Positions 34,944 to 43,779 of a stretch of 64,000 bases of DNA are shown piece after piece. The notes beneath the pieces are model-generated. The model was not told where the DNA came from, did no database searches, and worked only from the letters and a program-made list of their open reading frames with translations. Source of the DNA: Novilysobacter antarcticus (GTDB lineage Bacteria; Pseudomonadota; Gammaproteobacteria; Xanthomonadales; Xanthomonadaceae); NCBI RefSeq assembly GCF_019802285.1, contig NZ_JAIEUJ010000002.1, forward strand, positions 620,001-684,000. Direction: 5' to 3'. Numbering within the stretch: the first letter of the stretch is position 1; each line of letters begins with the position of its first letter. The position numbers and the translations under genes were made by a program.

Positions 34944-37330
34944 GGCGAATTTTCTTGGCAGACAAGCGGGCCAATCAGGGGGACGGACTTCGCTTTTGGC
35001 TGATAATCCAATTGAGCGCGGCATAGGCCCTGCGCGGTTTTCACGTCCAGCACGTTATGCGCACCGAGCCCTTCCAGATAGACGATGCCGTCGTAACCGA
35101 CCACCATCGGCGGTGCGCTGCTGCCTTGCAGGGTGACGCTGCTGCCGACCGGTATGGGGTCGCCGTCGGCGCCATGCAGGATCACCGTCGCGGCCTGTAC
35201 CGGCTGGATGCCGAATCGCACCAGTGTGCCAGCGCGGTCGGATGGCACCACTTCGGCATTGACGCGCGTGATGTCCACGTCGGCGGGCAGACCCATGGGA
35301 TCGATGGAGAGCTTGTTGCGCTGGTAGGCATTGAGTGACGTCACCAGCAGGCCACCGCGCTTGTTGGTGATGCCCATCGGGCGGTTTTCACGCATGACCG
35401 GCACATTGGCGACACCGTCGGTGGAAATCACCGCGAAGGCATCGTCGATCCGGCGTGCGAGGAAGAACTGCTTGTCCATCAACACCACCGCGCCGCTGAG
35501 ATCCGCGTAGCCGTAGGTATTGGAGTCGAAGCTCTGCACGCCGGCACGAACGTCGGAATGTTGCCCGCGGTAGCCCACTTCGGCGAGGCCGCCGCTCTGG
35601 TTGTCACCATCCTGCGCGCGCAGGCGCCAGCCGAAGCCGCCGTCGGAGTTGATCGACTTGTTGACGTCGACCGCCGCGAGATTTCCATTGGGACTGTGTT
35701 GGGCCGACACGCTCCCCGAGACACGGTTGTCCAGGGACATGGAAAAGGAGAGATACACGCTGCGATCGTCGTGGTCTTCCAGGTTCTGGTTGACGCTGAG
35801 ATTGAGCGACGTGCGGGGGCCAAGCCGTTTGGAATAGTAGGCGCTGCCATAGCGGGAGCGCGGTTCGCCAGGATATTCCAGGGCAACATAGTTGACACCG
35901 AGGCTGCCGGCCTCGCCCAGGCTCAGCCCGAGCAGCGCGCGATCGGAGCGGCTGGGCGGCGAGCGGCCGTAGCGCGTGGCGATGTCACGGTAGTCACCGG
36001 ACGTGCGCAGGGTGTCGACCGAGAAATTGAAACGCTCGTTGCGCCAGTTGTAGCCCAGTCCGGTCTGATGGCCGCTGGTGCCGTGATCGCGACTGGCCGC
36101 GTACGAGGCGTTGATGACACCGGCTTGACCCACCGCCATCACCGCGCCGCCCCCCCCGGCGCTCAGACCTGACACCGTTTCTGCATGTCCAGCAAGGGTC
36201 AGCCGGTCGGTCACGCCGACACGATAGGTGGCGCTGACGGCGGGATCGCTGGCGTAGGAGAACGAGTCCACGCCGTAATCCTCACGTATAAACCCGGCTT
36301 CCACGGAATAGTCGCTCAAGCCCTTTCGGAGCAACTGGTTGGTCGTATAGAACGGAAAGGCGATGGTGCTCTGTCGTCCCAACCCATCGGTCACCACGAC
36401 CTGGGCCTGACCGCTGCCGTTGACGATCGGCACGGTGTTCAACTCGAATGGCCCGGCCGGCACGTCGCTGCTGTATTGCTTCAACCCGTTGATGTAGAGG
36501 TCAACGGTGGAGGGCAGGTTGGCCTGACCGTAGAAGGCCGGCACCGGAAAGGTGATGAGTTCGGGTTGCAAGGCGAAGTTGCGTCGCAACTGGATTCCGC
36601 CCAAACGCGTCGGGCGCGTCCAGTCCAGGCCACCGCTGATGAGATCGCCGAGGCCCAGTGTCACGGCTTGATTCACGAACGAGCGACTGAAGGTGGTATC
36701 CAGGCGGACGGTATCGCTGGATGTGCCGGGCGCGCTCGAATCGTTCCAGCGCGACAGGGCGGTGTTCGACAGCACACCCCAAGAGCTGAACGCGCGCAGC
36801 TCGGTGTAGGCCGACACACTGGTGCTGTTGCGGTTGTCGCGCGTGCCGTACAGGTCGTAATTCAACAGCAGGCCCGGCGAGGCCGTGGGTTGCGGGATGG
36901 TGCTGGTGCGCGCGTTGAGCACGGTGGCGGTCTGATCAATCAGGTCCGCCGTTGCGGTGATATCCAGACGCTGGGCCGCGGCGTTGTAATCGACCTGCAC
37001 GCCGGGAAGGCCGGTCAGATCGACCAGCCCCTGCGTCTCCGCCGACATGCGAAAGCCGAGCTGGCGCAGGGTTTCGGCGCTGGCGTGAAAGCGTGCACCG
37101 TCGCGGACGAAGTGCCCGATCTTTCCCGTTGGATTGCCATTGAGCACAACCTCCAGATAGAGGTCTTCGCCCGCGGCTGTTCCCAGAAAGCCTGAGCCCG
37201 AGTCCGCAATCACCGACAGGCCCGAACTGCGCGCCAGCGCTTTGGGCGATGTTGTTGCGGCGATCCCCAGCAGCAACGCGCTAGTGAGGCAGGTCGCCGA
37301 CAGGGAACGTCTGGTCGAGCGGCTTGCCAT
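34940..37330 (-). CDS. Outer-membrane fimbrial usher (archaic/Csu type)
   Basis: 796 residues with a signal peptide. The N-terminal domain starts after about residue 34 (LYLEVVLNGNPTG), the beta-barrel includes GGLDWTRPTRLGGIQLRRNF and the plug-adjacent LPSTVDLYINGLKQYSSDVPAGPF, and the C-terminal domains end with Cys-containing strands (LCRAQLDYQP, LVCQENSP). It assembles and secretes the pilin subunits. Its ATG lies 50 bases inside the chaperone gene, a long overlap that implies coupled translation. Confidence 0.92.
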   Translation of the reverse strand: MASRSTRRSLSATCLTSALLLGIAATTSPKALARSSGLSVIADSGSGFLGTAAGEDLYLEVVLNGNPTGKIGHFVRDGARFHASAETLRQLGFRMSAETQGLVDLTGLPGVQVDYNAAAQRLDITATADLIDQTATVLNARTSTIPQPTASPGLLLNYDLYGTRDNRNSTSVSAYTELRAFSSWGVLSNTALSRWNDSSAPGTSSDTVRLDTTFSRSFVNQAVTLGLGDLISGGLDWTRPTRLGGIQLRRNFALQPELITFPVPAFYGQANLPSTVDLYINGLKQYSSDVPAGPFELNTVPIVNGSGQAQVVVTDGLGRQSTIAFPFYTTNQLLRKGLSDYSVEAGFIREDYGVDSFSYASDPAVSATYRVGVTDRLTLAGHAETVSGLSAGGGGAVMAVGQAGVINASYAASRDHGTSGHQTGLGYNWRNERFNFSVDTLRTSGDYRDIATRYGRSPPSRSDRALLGLSLGEAGSLGVNYVALEYPGEPRSRYGSAYYSKRLGPRTSLNLSVNQNLEDHDDRSVYLSFSMSLDNRVSGSVSAQHSPNGNLAAVDVNKSINSDGGFGWRLRAQDGDNQSGGLAEVGYRGQHSDVRAGVQSFDSNTYGYADLSGAVVLMDKQFFLARRIDDAFAVISTDGVANVPVMRENRPMGITNKRGGLLVTSLNAYQRNKLSIDPMGLPADVDITRVNAEVVPSDRAGTLVRFGIQPVQAATVILHGADGDPIPVGSSVTLQGSSAPPMVVGYDGIVYLEGLGAHNVLDVKTAQGLCRAQLDYQPKAKSVPLIGPLVCQENSP

Positions 37331-38036
37331 TGATCCTCGCCTTCAGTTGCGTGCCAGTGCCGATTCGTGCCGCAGGTACGTTCAGTGCCCAGCGCATGGT
37401 CATGCCTGGCAGAACGTAGCCGAGGAGGCCTGGAGATACTTCCACCGGCTGGTTGCCCGACTGCAGGAGGGTCGCAGCACTTACCTGAGCGTGCGTGGAA
37501 CCCGAATTGTGTGCTTGCAGCGACACACCATTGCCATCTCGGACCAGTGACCACTGCAACGCCGCAGCAACTGTGGCGGCATCGGGCGCGTCTACCGACT
37601 GCCCGACAAACACCGGCACGGAATGGCGCATCACGTAGCGAATTCCGGTTTGTTCGGCCTGCTCCGCTGGGGGCAGCTCGTCGATCAGAACGCGGTAGGC
37701 ATCCTCGCTAACGCCGGAGGCTGAGGCATCGGTGCGGATCACCCGCACGAGTTGCCGCGCGCCAGGCGCAAGGCTGAGCGCTGGGGGGCTGGCTAGGAGC
37801 GCTTGGGTTGGCGTCAATTCGTCTTTGCCGCTGTCCTGCGTCCAGTGGAAAACGCGAACCTGTGCGTTCAGTACCTCGCTACCAGTGTTGGTCAGCCACA
37901 AGCCTTGAGCGGGGCTGGCAGGCGTGAACGTCAGCCTGATCGGCGAGACCTGCAAGCCGGAAGCACCGGCTGCGGTGACTACTGCCAAGAGCCCCGCAGC
38001 CAAGAAGCTGCGGGACAATAGTCGGCTAAAAGTCAT
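37281..38036 (-). CDS. Periplasmic fimbrial chaperone (archaic/Csu type)
   Basis: 251 residues with a Sec signal (cut near ASG, residue 26). Two Ig-like domains: LQVSPIRLTFTPASPAQGLWLTN start strand, VFHWTQDSGKDELTPTQALLASPPALSLAPGARQLVRVIR with the subunit-binding Arg, and YRVLIDELPP. This is the long N-terminal-strand pattern of archaic (CsuC-like) chaperones. ATG 38036 follows the pilin stop by five bases. It donates strands to the SCPU pilins before the usher. Confidence 0.92.
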   Translation of the reverse strand: MTFSRLLSRSFLAAGLLAVVTAAGASGLQVSPIRLTFTPASPAQGLWLTNTGSEVLNAQVRVFHWTQDSGKDELTPTQALLASPPALSLAPGARQLVRVIRTDASASGVSEDAYRVLIDELPPAEQAEQTGIRYVMRHSVPVFVGQSVDAPDAATVAAALQWSLVRDGNGVSLQAHNSGSTHAQVSAATLLQSGNQPVEVSPGLLGYVLPGMTMRWALNVPAARIGTGTQLKARINGKPLDQTFPVGDLPH

Positions 38037-38041
38037 TCGAT

Positions 38042-38551
38042 TTAGTAGATGACAGAGACGAGCACGGTGTCGGTATATACGCCTTCCGGCGGTGTAGTCT
38101 GCGCCGGAACTTCGCCGTAGACGGTGTACGGCTGAGTAGCACCAGTGCCTGTGCCGGCTAACAACGCGCCTTCTGCGCCATCGCCCCACACGGTTGTGTG
38201 ACCAGCCTCTTGGTAAAGCTGATATTGCACTTCTTCCGTGCCGTTGCGCATGACGCGGGCGTTGATATCAGTGCTGATGCCGCCACCAAGCGCGATATCG
38301 TATGAAGCTCCGGTAGTACAGGTCACTTCGAAGTCCGATGTGGCGTCTTGGGCTGTGGACAAGACGCTGTGCGTCCCGAAATTCATCAAGGTCGGCGTCA
38401 CGTTAATTTCGCAGCCCTCCACGATTTCGATCTGCACACCCATGTTGGCGGTAACGGGCGAAGGTACGGACTGCGCGTAAGCGGTGGAAACGGTCAGGCC
38501 AGCCGCAACCATGGCGGCAGTCAGGAGAAGTGGTTTCAGATTCATAGTCAT
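38042..38551 (-). CDS. Major pilin with spore coat U domain (CsuA/B-like)
   Basis: 169 residues: signal peptide ending AYA (about residue 26), then one SCPU domain with CEINVTPTLMNFGTHSVLST, Cys-containing FEVTCTTGASYDIALGGG, YQLYQEAGHTTVWGDG and terminal TVYGEVPAQTTPPEGVYTD. First in the four-gene operon pilin-chaperone-usher-tip. Two ATGs lie two codons apart (38551 and 38545); the first has a GAG Shine-Dalgarno. Such pili mediate abiotic attachment and biofilm formation. Confidence 0.88.
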   Translation of the reverse strand: MTMNLKPLLLTAAMVAAGLTVSTAYAQSVPSPVTANMGVQIEIVEGCEINVTPTLMNFGTHSVLSTAQDATSDFEVTCTTGASYDIALGGGISTDINARVMRNGTEEVQYQLYQEAGHTTVWGDGAEGALLAGTGTGATQPYTVYGEVPAQTTPPEGVYTDTVLVSVIY

Positions 38552-38861
38552 TTTCGGACTCTCATATAACGCGGGGAAGGTGATTCGGCTCTGCGCTGAA
38601 GGCCTAACGCCGGACCCCAGAAGCTCAGCGGGCACAGGGTCATACAGGGTCAACTCACACAATCTTACGGTTTCGACACCCCACATGCAGTGAAGAGACG
38701 TCCGTCACCTTAGTCCACATTCAGATTAGAGACTCTGGCGAGTGAGCTGGCGCTCCGACCGCAATTCAGCGCCAAGGCTGAGATTGACGCGTGATCTTCG
38801 CCACCCGTCCGTTTGATCCCGATCAAGGCGTTATCGACTTGCGCTGGATAGCCTGACCGAC
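38552..38861. other. Divergent pilin-hemN control region
   Basis: 310 bases without a gene. It must hold the promoter of the fimbrial operon on the minus strand and of hemN on the plus strand. The hemN-proximal end carries a perfect FNR box (38813-38826). The pilin-proximal part is unremarkable; no repeat or recognisable promoter hexamers stood out. Confidence 0.6.
38813..38826 (+). promoter_or_regulatory. FNR/ANR box upstream of hemN
   Basis: Perfect consensus TTGAT-CCCG-ATCAA. The centre lies about 42 bases before the hemN ATG, so a class II position (-41.5) would put the transcript start almost at the ATG. An activator such as the FNR-type protein encoded just downstream of hemN would switch haem synthesis to the oxygen-independent route. 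Confidence 0.85.
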
Positions 38862-40253
38862 ATGTCCAGTCCCCTCCTCTTCGACGCGTCGCTGCTGCAG
38901 CGATACGACCGGCCCGGTCCGCGGTACACCTCGTACCCGACCGCGCCGCAATTCTCCGCTGACTTCGGCGAGGAGGCGCTGCGCGACGCGATCCTGGCGA
39001 GCAATGGCGATCCGATCCCGCGGCGGCTGTCGTTGTACGTGCATGTGCCGTTCTGCATGAGTCCGTGCTTCTACTGCGGTTGCAACCGGATCATCACCCG
39101 CGACCTGGCGCGCGGGGAGACCTACCTGGTCCGCCTGTACCGCGAAATCGCGATGACCTCGGCGATGTTCGACCGCGACCGCGAGGTGATCCAGCTGCAC
39201 TTCGGCGGCGGTACGCCCAACTTCCTCTCCCCGGCGCAACTGGGCGAGGTCGTGGACTCGCTGCGCAGCCATTTCCACTTTTCCGAATCGCCCAAGCGCG
39301 ACCTGTCAATCGAGCTGGACCCACGCTTCGTCAAGCCGGCCGACATCGCCGAGCTCGCCGCGATCGGGTTCAACCGCGCCAGCCTGGGTGTGCAGGACTT
39401 CGATCCGGCCGTGCAGCAGGCCGTCAACCGCATCCAGTCGGTCGAGGAGACCGTCGCCATCATCGACGCCTGCCGCGAAAGTGGCATGCGCTCGGTCAAC
39501 GTCGACCTGATCTATGGCCTGCCCAAGCAGACGCTGGATGGCTTCTCCAAAACCCTGGATACCGTCATCAAGGTGCGCCCGGACCGGCTGGCGGTGTACA
39601 GCTACGCCCACCTGCCCGACCTGTTCAAGGCCCAAGGCCAGATCAACGCCGAGGACCTGCCCTCGCCGGAGGTCAAGCTGGGGCTGTTGCAGCTGGCCAT
39701 CGAGAAGCTCACCGACGCCGGCTATTCCTATGTCGGCATGGACCATTTCGCCCTGCCAGAGGACGACCTGGCGACGGCGCAGGACCGCGGGGGGCTGCAC
39801 CGCAACTTCATGGGTTACACCACCCACTCCGACACCGACCTGATCGGCCTTGGCGTCAGCGCCATCAGCCACATCGGCGACAGTTTCAGCCAGAACCCGC
39901 GTGACCTGCCAAGCTGGCAGATCGCGCTGGACGAAGGCCGCCTGCCGGTATTCCGCGGCATGCGCCTGAGCGAGGACGACCAGCTGCGCGCCGATGTCAT
40001 CCAGCGCCTGATGTGCCAGGGCGAGATTCCGATCGATGCTCTGGAACGGCGTTACCTGATCGACTTCCACGCCTACTTCGCCGACGCCATCGCCCAGCTC
40101 GAGCCCCTGGTGGCCGACGGACTGGTGAAGGTCGAGCCTTCACGGATCATCGCAACATCGCGCGGACGTCTGTTGCTGCGTAACATAGCGATGTGCTTCG
40201 ACCATTATCTGACCAAACCAACCGCCTCGCCCCGCTTCTCCCGCGCCATCTAG
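38862..40253 (+). CDS. hemN: Oxygen-independent coproporphyrinogen III oxidase
   Basis: 463 residues, a radical SAM enzyme. The N-terminal RYTSYPTAPQFS and the cluster motif C65-x3-C69-x2-C72 plus C74 (FCMSPCFYCGCNR) are HemN signatures, as are FGGGTPNFL and MGYTTHSDTDLIGLG, which separate true HemN from HemW. It decarboxylates coproporphyrinogen III anaerobically for haem, needed by the haem-rich oxidase and reductases encoded nearby. No Shine-Dalgarno is seen before the ATG. It is followed by the FNR-type regulator after 19 bases. Confidence 0.96.
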   Translation: MSSPLLFDASLLQRYDRPGPRYTSYPTAPQFSADFGEEALRDAILASNGDPIPRRLSLYVHVPFCMSPCFYCGCNRIITRDLARGETYLVRLYREIAMTSAMFDRDREVIQLHFGGGTPNFLSPAQLGEVVDSLRSHFHFSESPKRDLSIELDPRFVKPADIAELAAIGFNRASLGVQDFDPAVQQAVNRIQSVEETVAIIDACRESGMRSVNVDLIYGLPKQTLDGFSKTLDTVIKVRPDRLAVYSYAHLPDLFKAQGQINAEDLPSPEVKLGLLQLAIEKLTDAGYSYVGMDHFALPEDDLATAQDRGGLHRNFMGYTTHSDTDLIGLGVSAISHIGDSFSQNPRDLPSWQIALDEGRLPVFRGMRLSEDDQLRADVIQRLMCQGEIPIDALERRYLIDFHAYFADAIAQLEPLVADGLVKVEPSRIIATSRGRLLLRNIAMCFDHYLTKPTASPRFSRAI

Positions 40254-40272
40254 GCGCGGCTTGGAGGCGCGC

Positions 40273-41025
40273 GTGAGCCCGACCGCGTTCCCGCGGCATG
40301 ACGCAACCACGATGGCGGACGACGGCGATGAGCTGACGTTCTGCTCGACGTGCGCGTTCTCCCAGGCCTGCCTGGCCGAAGGGATGGACAAGCGTTCTTT
40401 GATGGACCTTCACGTGCTGGTGGAGCACGTCGGTCCGTTCCACGCCGGCGAGCACATCTTCCGCGAAGGCGACCCCTTCGAGGCGATCGCCGCGGTCCGC
40501 GCAGGCACAGTGAAGACCTACATGATCGATCGCGACGGCCGCGAGCACGTGCTCGGCTTCCACCTGCCCGGCGAGGTCATCGGGCTGGACGCGATCGACG
40601 GCGAGACCTACCCCTGCAATGCGGTCGCGCTGGATACGGCGATGTTGTGCCGCTTCTCGTTCCCCAAGATCGCGGTGCTGGCGAGCAAGTTGCCGGGACT
40701 GCAACGGCATCTGTTCCGCCTGCTCAGCCGTGACATCGGTCGGGCCGCACTGCTGGCCGGGGACTGGTCGGCCGACCAGCGCATGGCGGCGTTCCTGATG
40801 GGCCTGTCGCGGCGACTGGCGGCTCGCGGGTTCTCGGCCAACCGCTTCCAGTTGACGATGGCACGCACCGACATCGCCAACTACCTGCGCCTCGCGCCTG
40901 AGACGGTCAGCCGCGTGCTGCGCCGCTTCCAGAAAGACGACCTGCTGCTGGTCGATCGTCGCGAGGTGGAGTTGCTCGACCGCGACCAGCTGGCCGCACT
41001 GGCCGACCCGATCCTGCACCGCTGA
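40273..41025 (+). CDS. fnr: FNR/ANR-type oxygen-sensing transcriptional regulator
   Basis: 250 residues from GTG 40273, which has GGAGG five bases upstream; a TTG at 40261 is less likely. Cys24, Cys27 and Cys33 (C-x2-C-x5-C) match the N-terminal 4Fe-4S ligands of E. coli FNR, and a further Cys comes in the ALDTAMLC region, equivalent to C122. The helix-turn-helix reads DIANYLRLAPETVSRVLRRF, with E-x2-SR as in FNR (E209, S212, R213), the residues that read TTGAT half-sites. It is therefore the natural binder of the boxes before hemN, nirK, ccoN and perhaps norB. Confidence 0.93.
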   Translation: MSPTAFPRHDATTMADDGDELTFCSTCAFSQACLAEGMDKRSLMDLHVLVEHVGPFHAGEHIFREGDPFEAIAAVRAGTVKTYMIDRDGREHVLGFHLPGEVIGLDAIDGETYPCNAVALDTAMLCRFSFPKIAVLASKLPGLQRHLFRLLSRDIGRAALLAGDWSADQRMAAFLMGLSRRLAARGFSANRFQLTMARTDIANYLRLAPETVSRVLRRFQKDDLLLVDRREVELLDRDQLAALADPILHR

Positions 41026-41243
41026 GGCGGCGCTCCCCGTGCGAATGACGCACGCCGGTCGCACTATGCGCCCGGCGGGGTTGCGCATGCGCGGACCTCA
41101 CGTCACCGTCGGCGACGGGAGGAAGGGTGTCGCCATGCCCTTGCGCCTGGTCCAAGTGCGCGATTTATCCCGGCTCTACAGTCTGCTTGCAGCGGCTGAC
41201 AGAGCCCTGATGGGGAGCGTCCATGGTCCAGCGGGTCGGGTGC

Positions 41244-41257
41244 TTGATCCAGGTCAA
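41244..41257 (+). promoter_or_regulatory. FNR/DNR-type box upstream of norB
   Basis: TTGAT-CCAG-GTCAA, one base from the symmetric FNR consensus and identical to the pattern used by DNR/NnrR-type NO regulators. Its centre is about 62 bases before the norB ATG; a class II promoter would start near 41292 with CAATAT as a possible -10. Either the local FNR protein or an unlinked DNR could act here. Confidence 0.8.
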
Positions 41258-41312
41258 CGAGACCTGAACCCCGACTGGCCAATATGGCCGCCATTATCCG
41301 GGAGAAGCATCG

Positions 41313-43610
41313 ATGGAACCAAAAAGTGTGCAAATAACGAGGCGACTATGGCTGGGGCTGGGGGCCCTGCTCATCGTCAGTTTCGGGATCATGTTGTGGA
41401 TCGGCAAGGACCTGTACCAGACAGCGCCACCGATGCCCGAACAGGTGGTCACCGAAAGTGGCGAGGTGCTCTACACCAAGGATGACATCCTGGCCGGACG
41501 ACGGATCTGGCAGGAGATGGGCGGGCAGCAGAGCGGCTCGATCTGGGGCCACGGTGCACTGGTCGCGCCCGACTGGTCGGCCGAATGGCTGCACAAGGAA
41601 GTCGTGGCGATGCTGGACATCCGTTCGCGGATCGAGTTCGGCATGCCCTACGAGCAGCTCAGCGAAAGCGAGCAGGCCAAGCTGCACGCGGAGATCAAGC
41701 CCGAGATCCGGGCCAACACCTACGACCCCCAGACCGGCTCCATCGTGGTCAGCGACGAACGGGCGCAGGCGATCTCGCAGGTGGCGGCTCATTACATGAG
41801 CGTGTTCTCCAACGATCCGGCAACGCACGATCTGCGCGAGGCCTACGCGATCCGCGAGAACCCGGTTCCGGATGAGAACAACCGTCGACTGATGACCGGG
41901 TTCTTCTTCTGGGCCTCCTGGGCGACCGTCACCAACCGTCCCGACGACGTCAAGTCCTACACCAACAACTTTCCGCACGAACCGCTGGTAGGCAACGTCC
42001 CGACCGCCAGCAGCTTCATGTGGTCCATGTTCTCGATCCTTTTCATGATCGCGGGCATCGGCTTGCTGTCGTGGCATTACGCCGCGTATCACGGCAAGGA
42101 AAAACCGCTCGCCCCGCCGGCGCAGGATCCCGCACGGGCAATCGTGGTGACCCCCTCGATGCGCGCCACCGCCAAGTACTTCTGGCTGGTGATGGCACTC
42201 TTCCTCGTCCAGATCCTGATGGGCGCGACCACCGCGCACTACCAGGTCGAAGGCCAGGAGGCCTACGGTTTCGCACTGTCGGAGTGGCTGCCGTATGCGG
42301 TCACCCGCAGTTGGCACACACAGCTGGCGATCCTGTGGATTGCGACCGCGTGGCTGGCCACCGGCCTGTACCTGGGGCCGGCGATTTCCGGGCATGAGCC
42401 CAAGTACCAGAAGCTGGGAGTCAACTTCCTCTTCATCAGCCTGATCGTCATCGTCGTCGGCGCGTTCGCCGGCCAGTGGATGGCGGTGATGGGCAAGCTG
42501 GGCAAGATGCCGAACTTCTGGTTTGGCCATCAGGGCTGGGAATACGTCGATATCGGCCGCTTCTGGCAGATCTACCTGTTCATCGGCCTGATGCTGTGGC
42601 TGACCCTCGTCGGTCGCGCCCTGTGGCCGGCGATGCGGGCCAAGAACCAGACGTCCTCGATCGCCGGGCTGCTGTTCCTGTCCACCGTGGCCATTGGCAT
42701 CCTGTACGCCGCCGGCCTGATGTGGAAGGAAGACACCCATATCTCGATCGTTACCTACTGGAAGTTCTGGATCGTCCACCTGTGGGTGGAGGGCTTCTTC
42801 GAGGTCTTCGCGGTGGCGGTGATCAGCTTCATCTTCGTCAAGCTCGGTCTGGTGCGCGGCCGCTCGGCGACGATCAACGTGCTGTTCGCGACCATCGTGT
42901 TCATGGCCGGCGGCGTGCTGGGCATGTTCCACCACCTGTACTTCGCCGGCGTCACCACCGGGGTGATCGCGCTGGGTGCGAGCATCTCGGCGCTGGAAGT
43001 GGTGCCACTGGCATTGATCGGCCTGGAGGCACACGAGACCTGGAAGAGCAGCCGCGCCACGCCGTGGATGGAGCAGTACAAGTGGCCGATCATGTTCTTC
43101 CTGGCGGTCAGCTTCTGGAACCTGATCGGTGCCGGCCTGCTGGGCTTCCTGATCAACACCCCGCTGGCGCTGTTCTACATGCAGGGCACCAACCTGACCG
43201 CCGCGCACGGCCATACCGCGCTGTTCGGCGTGTACGGCATGCTCGGCATCGGTCTGATGCTGTACTGCCTGCGTGGCCTCAAGCCCGACCTGGTCTGGCG
43301 TGAGGGGCTGCTGCGCAGCGGCTTCTGGGCACTCAACATCGGCCTGATGCTGATGATGACCCTGACCCTGCTGCCGATGGGTGTGCTGCAGCTGGAGGCC
43401 AACCTGGAGAACGGGTACTGGTACGCGCGCTCGGCGGAGTTCATGACCCGTCCGATCATCGACGTGCTGGTGTGGCTGCGGGTACCGGGCGATACGATCT
43501 TCGCTGCGGGTGCCTTCATGATCGCGCTGTTCGTGCTCTCGCTGTGGCTGGGGCCACGCGTGGCGCGGAAGCCGGCGACCGCTCGTATGGAGGCCGAGTC
43601 GAGCCTCTGA
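41313..43610 (+). CDS. norB: Quinol-dependent nitric oxide reductase (qNOR)
   Basis: 765 residues, a single-subunit NorB (also called NorZ): the N-terminal extension of about 200 residues replaces NorC but lacks a CxxCH haem motif. The haem-copper-oxidase-like core has the His ligands in SWHTQLAILW, HLWVEGFFEVF, MFHHLYFAG and HGHTALFGV. It reduces NO to N2O with electrons from quinol at the inner membrane. ATG 41313 follows GGGAGAAG. It forms a detoxification and respiration partner for NirK. A strong terminator follows. Confidence 0.96.
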   Translation: MEPKSVQITRRLWLGLGALLIVSFGIMLWIGKDLYQTAPPMPEQVVTESGEVLYTKDDILAGRRIWQEMGGQQSGSIWGHGALVAPDWSAEWLHKEVVAMLDIRSRIEFGMPYEQLSESEQAKLHAEIKPEIRANTYDPQTGSIVVSDERAQAISQVAAHYMSVFSNDPATHDLREAYAIRENPVPDENNRRLMTGFFFWASWATVTNRPDDVKSYTNNFPHEPLVGNVPTASSFMWSMFSILFMIAGIGLLSWHYAAYHGKEKPLAPPAQDPARAIVVTPSMRATAKYFWLVMALFLVQILMGATTAHYQVEGQEAYGFALSEWLPYAVTRSWHTQLAILWIATAWLATGLYLGPAISGHEPKYQKLGVNFLFISLIVIVVGAFAGQWMAVMGKLGKMPNFWFGHQGWEYVDIGRFWQIYLFIGLMLWLTLVGRALWPAMRAKNQTSSIAGLLFLSTVAIGILYAAGLMWKEDTHISIVTYWKFWIVHLWVEGFFEVFAVAVISFIFVKLGLVRGRSATINVLFATIVFMAGGVLGMFHHLYFAGVTTGVIALGASISALEVVPLALIGLEAHETWKSSRATPWMEQYKWPIMFFLAVSFWNLIGAGLLGFLINTPLALFYMQGTNLTAAHGHTALFGVYGMLGIGLMLYCLRGLKPDLVWREGLLRSGFWALNIGLMLMMTLTLLPMGVLQLEANLENGYWYARSAEFMTRPIIDVLVWLRVPGDTIFAAGAFMIALFVLSLWLGPRVARKPATARMEAESSL

Positions 43611-43633
43611 CGGGCAACGACTGCTGAAAATGG

Positions 43634-43660
43634 AAGGGGCGGCGCAAGCCGCCCCTTTTT
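43634..43660 (+). terminator. Intrinsic terminator after norB
   Basis: GGGGCGGC, loop GCAA, GCCGCCCC, then TTTTT. Classical strong hairpin 24 bases after the norB stop, so nnrS is transcribed separately. Confidence 0.95.
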
Positions 43661-43721
43661 CATGCGCATGTTTTCATGCGCGTGTTTCCGGCAGGTGTTC
43701 CAGGCAGGTGTTTTCATGCGC
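43657..43721 (+). repeat. Short interspersed direct repeats before nnrS
   Basis: TTTTCATGCGC occurs three times (43657-43667, 43671-43681, 43711-43721), and GGCAGGTGTT twice between them (43690-43699 and 43703-43712). The set fills the space between the norB terminator and the nnrS upstream box. It may be a duplicated regulatory segment or a slippage product; no ORF is encoded. Confidence 0.7.
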
Positions 43722-43730
43722 GCGTTCCGG

Positions 43731-43744
43731 GTGACCCAAGTCAA
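43731..43744 (+). promoter_or_regulatory. Degenerate FNR/DNR-like box upstream of nnrS
   Basis: GTGAC-CCAA-GTCAA keeps one intact half-site and four of five bases of a symmetric partner. It ends 36 bases before the nnrS ATG, the same spacing as the perfect box before hemN. That spacing supports function, but the match is imperfect. Confidence 0.5.
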
Positions 43745-43779
43745 TAACGCCCGCGCCCATCGAAGGCACACTGACGTCC

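Noticed and set aside
41346-43214. 622-codon minus-strand frame opposite norB
   Set aside because: Shadow of norB; its His/Asp/Gln-rich low-complexity product matches no protein type.
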